Shown one piece after another: positions 57,155 to 64,000 of a stretch of DNA of 64,000 nt. Position numbers and translations under genes: made by a program. Under the pieces are notes generated by a model. The model saw nothing but the letters and a program-made list of their open reading frames with translations. It was not told where the DNA came from and searched no databases. The stretch's first letter is position 1; every line of letters begins with the position of its first letter. Origin of the DNA: Meghimatium bilineatum (Eukaryota; Mollusca; Gastropoda; Stylommatophora; Philomycidae); assembly GCA_034231615.1 (NCBI GenBank), contig CM067298.1:60790387-60854386 (forward strand). Reading direction: 5' to 3'.

Positions 57155-57231
57155 CAGATTTGAAATCAGCTAACCAAATACTACAAAACCCATATAAAAT
57201 TATCTGTGATGATTTTTGTGTGTTGCCTTGT
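57155..57231. repeat. Right terminal inverted repeat of the KSWAPH transposon
   Basis: Inner block CAGATTTGAAATCAGC, outer tip GTTGCCTTGT. A diverged relative of this end is present at about 26600-26674. Confidence 0.85.
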
Positions 57232-57475
57232 ATTATAATAGTTACCAAGTTGTTCCGATAGGCCGACGGTGTGCTTTAAATAGTTACGGGCACGGCGTGG
57301 GTGGGCGGAAGAACAAAGAAACCTGTCGCAAGGGCCAGAGTTGTACCCTGATGTCTACGTCTGTTTCGGCGGCATTAGACTCGAAACACCATCGTGTCGG
57401 ATGGCTGCTGGAACAGAGGGCGGAGCACTTATGGGAATTTCCCACGTGCTATGAGGCCAGTTTCTAATCAAGAAT
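57232..57475 (+). repeat. Rep-A, right half of the split copy
   Basis: Resumes at 'attataatagttaccaag' and runs through 'ttagactcgaaacaccat' to 'gaggccagtttctaatcaag', in register with the copy at 14.21-14.45 kb. Confidence 0.9.
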
Positions 57476-57539
57476 AAAGTATTCTCAAGACAAAAAAAAA
57501 CATTCAACGATAGCTCTGACCCTTCCACTGCTCGTTACA

Positions 57540-57596
57540 CAAACACACACACACACACACACATACGCAAGCACGCGCGGGCGCACATACCCACAA
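57540..57596. repeat. (CA)n-rich simple repeat
   Basis: A (CA) run followed by GC-richer imperfect repeats ('gcacgcgcgggcgcacat'). Confidence 0.95.
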
Positions 57597-58291
57597 GAAT
57601 AAAGTTTCAGATAAAATGTGTGCACAACGAAAATCATCATAATCAAAATAAAGCATCCAAGAAGATCAGAACAAGCACACTAGCTGAACAACGCTTTCTC
57701 TCTCCTGCCCTCTTTTTTCTACGTTATAAATTAATATTATGGAAATGCTTGCAAAGTCTTAATCCACTAATGATGCTAGTGTTCTGGAGTAGTCAAGTGA
57801 ATGGTATGACTGCTACTTAATGTATACATTCGTAGATTACTCCCTTTCAGCAGTCTATATTCATAACAGTCATATGTGACTGCTTGAAACTCAGAGATTA
57901 AGAAGGAAACAGATGAAGAAAGTAGCAGGCCAACTAAAATCGAATTTCTAAAGTTTAGTTCGTTCATGTGTTTACGTGTTTCCGGCAGTAAATAATAGAC
58001 AATATCCAAATAAACTGATAATTAAAATGTCATTTAATGTAAATGTCAATTTGCATGAGACAAGCAGGTACACCTGCAGAATGAGACATTACCATCTATA
58101 TTATAAGATCTACTGAATAATGGAAATCCAGCATTCTTAATGACTCATTTTACTTTAATCGTAATCTTATTTTCATTGGGCATAGGGAAAATATTTTGTG
58201 TGAGAACCAATAAAAAACACGGGAATAGTCAAATGAGACACTCACTAGTGAGGCTAAATCTCCAATTACTATGTACATATTACACAACAGA
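57597..58291. other. Unassigned DNA
   Basis: Nothing recognised. Confidence 0.5.
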
Positions 58292-58425
58292 CATGGAGTT
58301 CTCAACATTTTCAGACAGCGAGCACCGCTCACATGCAATCCTTAGTGCTCGCGAGCACTTTTAACTCGCGTGGTTCGCGAATACCCAGGTATTCTCGAGC
58401 GCCAGGTTGAGAACGACTGCTGCAG
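58292..58425. mobile_element. Possible short hAT-like MITE
   Basis: 'gagttctcaacattttcag' at the left and 'caggttgagaacgactg' at the right are near-inverse and both resemble the CAGTGGTTCTCAACC terminus of hAT elements. A 14-bp palindrome gtgctcgcgagcac lies between. No 8-bp target duplication is clear. Confidence 0.5.
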
Positions 58426-58479
58426 TAGGTCATGACTGAGCTCAGAAATTCAAAATAAATCCTTCAATAGCGAGACGAA

Positions 58480-58575
58480 GAAAACGTCGTTTAGAGCCTA
58501 GATCCCTAAATTGGGGTCCACGGAGATCTTTTCAGTGGATCCGCGAAGACTTGAAAAAACATCATCATCTTATAG
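58480..58575. mobile_element. hAT-like terminal remnant
   Basis: 'gatccctaaattggggtcca' and 'cagtggatccgcgaagac' resemble the 'CCCAAACTGGGGTCCGCGGA' terminus of hAT-type elements. Only one end is seen. Confidence 0.4.
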
Positions 58576-58664
58576 AAACAGAAACTCAAAAGGTGCACTG
58601 GGTTAACTTCATTGTACTGAATTATCCCATATGTACTTACAATATCTAACGAAGTACGACGCTG

Positions 58665-58738
58665 CCAGAGCACACTGCGAGCATTTCAGCGCACAAAGCG
58701 AGCAACCTAACCACTACGTCAGTAAGATCCCAATGAGT
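58665..58738 (-). repeat. tRNA-like SINE head or tRNA fossil
   Basis: Reverse complement reads 'gggatcttactgacgtagtg' then 'gttaggttgctcgctttg', with an A-box-like gtagtggttaggttgctcg. The B box is weak, so it is not a working tRNA gene. Confidence 0.45.
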
Positions 58739-59214
58739 CTTTACATTTAAAATAAAAATATAAATGATAGTGGTATAGGTAGTGGTAGTGATAGTAAAAA
58801 TCAATCCCTGAAACTTTCTTCTCTATTGTAATCGCTTCTCTAAACAGATTAAATTATTCTTTCGTAACAGAATTGTATCATTGACTTCGTCTTCGATTCA
58901 AGCGAGAGAGTACGTCACTGTCAATCTGATGTCTATTGCTAATTCAATACATTCAGTCCAAGATACGTATTTCAGAACTAAGAACTTCAGTGACTAACGT
59001 ACCGTGTTTAAGTGAATTAGACACTATACTATCGTTGGTGAAGCAATTTCCAACTTCCTCACAAATCTTCAGCAGAAAAGTTGAATTAACTTAAAACTTC
59101 ATTGAAAAATGAATCTGATAATAATGTCATCGATCTCCAAAATGTATTATATTCAAGTTCTCTCATTCATATATATATATGAGTGCGTATTGCTGTATAT
59201 ATGCTTATGTTTAT
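58739..59214. other. Unassigned DNA
   Basis: Nothing recognised; a short TA run lies near 59171-59181. Confidence 0.5.
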
Positions 59215-59745
59215 ATCAATCAATCAATCAATAAACCCATAACCCTTCAGGGTCGTAGGGGTACCACATTGGATGCTTCAGCACACAGAGTCCTCCAGCG
59301 AATTCTATCGTCAGCGATGCGGATGAGTGTGGAAATATCTAGCCCTGTCCATTCCTTGATGTTGTCTGTCCATGTCTTTATTTGTCCTCCTCTGCTTCTT
59401 CCACCCTCGACAGTTCCCTGCAGTATTGTTTTTGACAATGAATCGTGCCTGCATACATGTCCGAACCATGCTAGTTTTCGTCGTTTCACTATTGAAAGCA
59501 ATGGCTCCTGGACACCTGCACACATCTCTACTTTATTTCTTACGTACACATTGGTCTTATGTTCCCTATAGGAAATTCGTAGAATTCTTCTGTAGCATTT
59601 ATACTCGAAAGCCTGTTTATATGTCCATCTGTGTATGTTCTCTTGAAGTTCTTTCAATCCGCAGAAGTATGACATATAAATATTACTTAGATCCGTTTTC
59701 ATATCATATTTCTAGTTTGTCCGTCATAGTAAGACACGCTATTAA
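59215..59745 (-). mobile_element. LINE LN-a 3' end, longest copy
   Basis: The minus frame 59247-59702 (151 codons) reads QAFEYKCYRRILRISYREHK, VKRRKLAWFGHVCR, TWTDNIKEWTG and AEASNVVPLRP to a stop, then a short 3' UTR and an (ATTG)n tail at 59217-59233. It is uninterrupted over the part present and close to the copy at 3.0 kb. It is 5'-truncated before the reverse transcriptase. Confidence 0.88.
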
Positions 59746-59959
59746 GGTAAGCATGGTTTAAATTCGTTAAATGGGGTTCGATGTGCATCTCTGGTGAAAA
59801 TTTAAGATATTGCCATCCATTAGTTTACTCTGACGGACGGGTTTTTATATTTAAACACACTTCTATTGGTTAATTTGAAACAAAATTACAATTTCATAAA
59901 TTAAAATTGAATGCACTAATATCAATATAAATACAAGCATATATAATTCTTATATATGT
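59746..59959. other. Unassigned DNA
   Basis: Nothing recognised. Confidence 0.5.
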
Positions 59960-60205
59960 GTTGGACTGGATGTTGAATAGTGTTAAGGCATTTAGATTGG
60001 ATGTTTAGTATTGTTACGGCATTGGATTTGATGTGTAATATTGTTAAGGCATTGGGTTAGATGTAAATTGTTAAGGCATGGGATTTGATGTTTAATATTG
60101 TTAAGGCATTAGAGTGGACGTGTAATATTGTTAAGGCATTGAACTGAATTTGTAATATTGTTACAGTATTGGATTGTATGTGTAATATTGTTACAGCATT
60201 GGATT
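59960..60205. repeat. 30-bp minisatellite, first part
   Basis: Diverged units of 'attgttaaggcattggattg' plus 'gatgtgtaat', about 8 copies. The array resumes at 61305. Confidence 0.92.
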
Positions 60206-61304
60206 GGATTTATATATTTGTTTGTTTTGTGTTCATTCCATTATAATCAGCACGTATATGTGTGTGATTTCCGCCGGGAGCGTAGTTACGTAGTGCTACC
60301 GTTATGCGCCTTATAGGCCAAGCACATCTGATTTCGACATGTCTTACTTTTTTGGTGGGCTACCCTAGCCTGAGACAATATTTCTATCTGTCGCCAGGCA
60401 GCGAATGTGTACTGACTCTACGTCGAGACGAATTGTCCTTCACATCTATCTTGCACGACGTGTTCCGCCGCCAGTGCACTTGTCTCGTGTAATTAGACGT
60501 ATTGAGCCCATGTACATCGGGTACTGAACCTTTTCTCATCCTCGAGCCTGGTTTCGGTTTAGGAAGAACTCGACGGAAAAGTTGAGCTCGGACTCGTTCG
60601 ACCTCTTATCCGATGTGTTGTACACCAACCTCATGAACCACTCGTCCAAGTCCGAATCTGTATACATATTCAGAGCGTCAGGAACTAGCATTTTGTTCTA
60701 GAGCTGATCAGTGCTTGTCACTTCAGACTGTGCCCATCGGGTACTGGACCCTTTCTCTCCGCGAGCATGATTCCAGTATAGGAAAAACTCGACAGTAGAG
60801 TTGGACCCAGGCTGGGTTCATCAGTAACTAGAAGCTTGCCTCGAGCAAACAACGCTTTAGTTTAGATTTCTTCAAATCGTTTTCTGTTCTCTTTGCACAT
60901 GACGCTGCCCTCTAGCGCCGTGCATCTTTCTCAGTGTACTCATTGTGCTTTTATTTTTATTGTGATTGACGCACCAATTTTTCATATTTCTAAAAACATC
61001 TGTCTACTTCGTAACGACTACATTGGCCGCCACTCCACTGCTTCTACCGAACTTACAAACTTCACTGTGTGTCGACCGTGTTGCTGCATGTGTTGACGCA
61101 GAGGTGTCGGAGATATTGCCTGTCATTTTGCAGTATAATCTCTTTCCATCTGCTACCTCCACATTCACGGACACGATAAACAAAAGGTTTAGCCAGAACC
61201 AGCACGAGCCGCTGTATTTCTGTTTCCAGGATGCGCCACGAGGAGGTACTTTTGTAATCTTGGTTATCTGCTAACCCTGGATCCGCCAAGAGCAATATGT
61301 TCCC
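60206..61304. mobile_element. Unidentified 1.1-kb insert splitting a minisatellite
   Basis: It is visibly richer in G and C than its surroundings and lies between two parts of one 30-bp array. It contains an internal direct duplication about 220 bp apart: 'catcgggtactgaacctttt' with a following 'aactcgacggaaaagttg' at 60517-60600, and 'catcgggtactggacccttt' with 'aactcgacagtagagttg' at 60737-60808. Short frames (102 codons plus, 77 minus near 61.0-61.3 kb) have no motif. A solo terminal repeat of a fossil retroelement or an unknown non-autonomous element are both possible. Confidence 0.6.
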
Positions 61305-61420
61305 TTTGAATGTGTAATATTGTTAAGGAATGGGATTGAATGTAATATTGTTACGGTATTGAATTGAATGTAATATTGTTAAGGCATTGGATTGGATGTG
61401 TAATATTGTTAGAAAAATGC
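61305..61420. repeat. 30-bp minisatellite, second part
   Basis: Four more units of the same 'gtaatattgttaaggcattg' type after the insert. Confidence 0.92.
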
Positions 61421-61682
61421 AGGAATCTCTATGATATACTACGGGAATTTTTACGTCACAATAACCGTTATAAACAGACATTGTTGAGAGTGACTGTACA
61501 GTACTATGATCTTCTATACGTTTTAACTGTGAAAATTTGGTAAATCTTATACAAGTCATTCAGTCAACTTTCACTAGTATAGCTAACCATGTATATATTC
61601 TGCACTAATGTAATGCCTACTGTCCTCTAGAAGCGACTTCAAGCGACAACACGATCAAGCGATTACGAGCGTACACATACTA
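61421..61682. other. Unassigned DNA
   Basis: Nothing recognised. Confidence 0.5.
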
Positions 61683-62765
61683 CTGATGTGTCATGCGAAG
61701 TATTCCTTCCAGAACGTTGTCTTCCCAATGAACTCTCTGAACCTCTCTCTGTCTTGGGCGATGTAGCTTGCATTTTCTAGCGATGTATTCATGTTATCTT
61801 TAATGTCGTCTGTCCATCGTCGTCTTGGTCTGTCCTTTCTCCTCTTCCCAGGTACTCTTCCCTCCATTATTTGTCTTTCTAAGCAGTTATGTCTCTTTAT
61901 ATGACCAAACAGGCGTAGTTTTTTTTTTTGGTTATTGTGTTTAGTAACCAACACTCTGGAATATTCAATGTGTTTATAATATCTGAGTTTCTGATTTTAT
62001 CAATCCATGATATTCGAAGTATCTTCCTGTAGCATTTCAGCTCGAATGCGTTGATCCTCTTTGCCGCTGTTTTACTTAGAGTCTATGTTTTACAACCGTA
62101 TGTTGCAACCGGAAAAATAAAAGTTCGTAACATTAGCACTTTCGTTTCTATTTTGTTGTTTTTCCATATATTTTTCAGCCGTGTTATTTTGCAACATGCC
62201 ATTGCCAATCTCTTCCTTATTTCTGCCATGCAGTCTCCTGCACCGTTGATGTGTGCTCCTAAGTATTCAAATTTATCCACACATTCTATCTCTGTATTGT
62301 CTATTCTGATTTTTATTGTTGTGTTGTTATATCTGTTGACATGATTTTTGTTTTCTGCGTGTTTAAATACAAATTTTGTGCTTCGCTATATTTCTTTGTG
62401 TTCTTGATTAGTTGTTCCAATCCCTTTATATCATTTGAAAGAAGCACTGTGTCGTCTGCGTAGCGTAGTTCCGGGATTAGGAATCCACCCATGTTTAAAG
62501 CGTGATAGTCAGTGTTGTGTATGTCTTCTCTCACATTCCGCATTATACTTTCAGCGTAGATATTGAACAGGTATGGGGAGAGTGTGCATCCTTGCCTTAC
62601 TCCACTCTTTACCTCAAACCACTCTGAAAGATCGTCCTCTAACTTCACTGCAGCCTTTTGATCTTGGTAAAGTTCCTCTATTAGATGAATCAGATGTCTT
62701 GGGAAACCCATGCTGTTCATTATCTCCCATACTACTGATACAAATGCAAAATGTGCTACGAAATT
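61683..62765 (-). mobile_element. LINE LN-g with reverse-transcriptase palm
   Basis: This is the most informative LINE in the window. From the 5' side on the minus strand: WEIMNSMGFPRHLIHLIEEL, DDLSEWFEVKSGVRQGCTL followed by SPYLFNIYAES, ELRYADDTVLLSNDIKGLEQ (catalytic YADD intact), then FEYLGAHINGAG, AMACCKITRLKNIWKNN, TFIFPVATYGCKT, and the C terminus LRLFGHIKRHNCLERQIMEG with RRRWTDDIKDNM. A few frame breaks separate the last blocks. It is 5'-truncated inside the reverse transcriptase near 62765. The residues upstream of that in the 190-codon frame (62770-62885) do not belong to the LINE. Confidence 0.9.
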
Positions 62766-62913
62766 GCGTCCTTTGTAGGAGTAAGAAATCGGCAGCTTAG
62801 CGTAGCTTACAATGACTAATTTCTGTAGTGCCCTTTGTATTTGGAACGGTCTCGTGTGTACGCTAGCGCTCGCATGTTCTTGCAATCGCTTTAATTAGAA
62901 ATGAGCTCTAGAA

Positions 62914-63128
62914 TAGTGGTGGACAAAATATACGGCTCACCAAGCCATTTTTGTTCTGGCCCGCTATGCTGAGCTAAAAGTACTATATGTGGCGGTCCCG
63001 ATGCTAAGAAATACTACTTGGAGACGCAGAGACTGAAAACAAGTTATACATTATACAGTTTTGGGGCTCTATACCAGACGAAAACAACTCAGCACTTCCT
63101 GTTGACTCAAAACGGTTGCCCACCACTA
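62914..63128. mobile_element. hAT-like MITE
   Basis: The left end tagtggtggacaaaa and the inverse of the right end tagtggtgggcaaccg match well. Both resemble the CAGTGGTGGGCAAAC terminus common in hAT elements, with 'tctggcccgct' just inside the left end. 215 bp, no coding content. An 8-bp target duplication is not evident. Confidence 0.6.
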
Positions 63129-64000
63129 CCGTAAAGAAAATCAAAGCAAAGTTTATTTACAACCAATTGTGACCGTGACATTGTAAATCCCATAGCATAT
63201 GTGTGTATCTAGAAATTCAAAATAAAAGCCACTGTTGAGCCGAAGTGACCTGTCTACAAACTGAAGACACAAAAAAGTCACTAAGAAAAACGCAAACGGC
63301 CAATTAACCGTCTACGACCTGTCTATGTCAATAGTATCTTGAGAACATATACGTTGGAAGTCTTGACCATAATCGCATATGACCATCATTGCGATGTGAA
63401 CAGGTGCCAGCTGAACGGATTTTGTTCCAATACCGTCTACAGCATTCTGATGTTTTTTTACGACTGCTCGATTCTTCCTATTTACATTATTTTTTACCAA
63501 TGGTTACGTCTGAAACTAACTTGTTTATGTGTTGAATTATTGATGTAATCTAGGATAAAGATATTCGACTGAATTTTTAAGCGCCAGTAATAAATCCAAT
63601 CCTATCGCCTGCACAATATGGACGATCAACTTTCAAACAGCGAGCAAGTTCTGCCGAGTTGCGTTTGTGAGGTGTGTGTACAGCAACAACTCTACTACAA
63701 ATTATAGATCTGTTACTGCTATGTTATTCATGGATGTTCCCACAATTTAACGCCTCCCAGAAAGCTATGCAACCAAGTCATATTCTTCCCCTTTATACGC
63801 CAAATTTAAACCGCTTTCCTCAGGCTTTTCCCTATAAAAATCTAAAGTTGGATAATCGGAATCTCCACGTGTCTTTTTAACAGTTTGAAATTAGAACATT
63901 GATCCCTTCGGGCAGGACATGATCCTTTTAATCTGGATGCGAGAGGTCAGAAAGGTCGTATAAGAAAGCAGCTCCAATTATGTTACGGTCCAGATTATCC
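63129..64000. other. Unassigned DNA
   Basis: Several short open frames of 60-70 codons without motifs. No repeat recognised. Confidence 0.5.

Larger units (their letters stand above)
54858..57231 (-). mobile_element. KSWAPH DNA transposon, copy 2, with terminal inverted repeats
   Basis: The tips are ACAAGGCAAC (54858-54867) and its inverse GTTGCCTTGT (57222-57231). Inner blocks also pair: GCTGATTTCAGATCTG (54929-54944) with CAGATTTGAAATCAGC (57155-57170), one mismatch in 16. Another AATCATC block pairs between them. The terminal repeats are thus about 77-87 bp and indel-rich. The unit is 2374 bp and contains one gene on the minus strand. Rep-A flanks it on both sides and is continuous when the unit is taken out, as in the copy at 14.05 kb, so it is a true insertion. 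The target duplication could not be settled: the left flank reads accttcc and the right attataatag, where the reference has accttcgataatag. Confidence 0.85.

Noticed and set aside
62313-62885. 190-codon frame as one protein
   Set aside because: The first ~40 codons are unrelated sequence fused by chance to a truncated LINE reverse transcriptase.

Overview
This is animal nuclear DNA, and it is almost all repeats. It is AT-rich and has no bacterial-style gene packing. I could recognise no intact host gene. The repeat types fit a lophotrochozoan, most likely a mollusc: tRNA-derived SINEs with a GTCGTAAGAGGCGAC-like core, many 5'-truncated non-LTR retrotransposons with microsatellite-like tails, a Penelope-like element, long (TA)n tracts and many minisatellites. 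That placement is inference from remembered repeat types, not a database result.

Layout. 0-11 kb: a 41-bp minisatellite, SINEs, poly-C tracts and several LINE fragments, including a long degraded copy at 6.49-8.01 kb. 11-14 kb: little recognisable. 14-19.7 kb: repeat family Rep-A, a 1.6-kb minisatellite with a 641-bp higher-order period, a 266-bp foldback element and three LINE pieces. 22-27.5 kb: LINE pieces and a decayed copy of a multicopy protein family (here 'KSWAPH', after a conserved motif). 28-36.5 kb: minisatellites, several split by one inserted element each, a Penelope-like fossil at 31-32 kb and a mariner-like MITE. 37-43 kb: LINE tails, a mariner-type transposase remnant, SINEs, two minisatellites and a 72-bp duplication enclosing a segment copied from 3.3 kb away. 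43-53 kb: a LINE split by Rep-A, further LINE fragments and a 467-bp nearly perfect palindrome. 53-58.7 kb: SINEs, then a second, well-kept KSWAPH gene. 59-64 kb: LINE 3' ends, a minisatellite split by an unknown insert and a hAT-like MITE.

The main result is at 54.858-57.231 kb. The KSWAPH gene lies inside a unit with inverted terminal repeats (ACAAGGCAAC at both tips and a shared 16-bp inner block), and this 2.37-kb unit interrupts a Rep-A copy whose two halves lie on either side. The decayed copy at 24.6-26.7 kb keeps a related right end. The family therefore behaves as a DNA transposon here, and its protein has features that fit an RNase-H-fold transposase. I could not assign it to a named superfamily.

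No genes act together in a pathway; the window records nested, sequential insertions. LINE labels (LN-a to LN-i) and SINE labels (SINE-1 to SINE-3, Rep-A) are mine and only link copies within the window. Boundaries of degraded repeats are approximate, often to within tens of bases.
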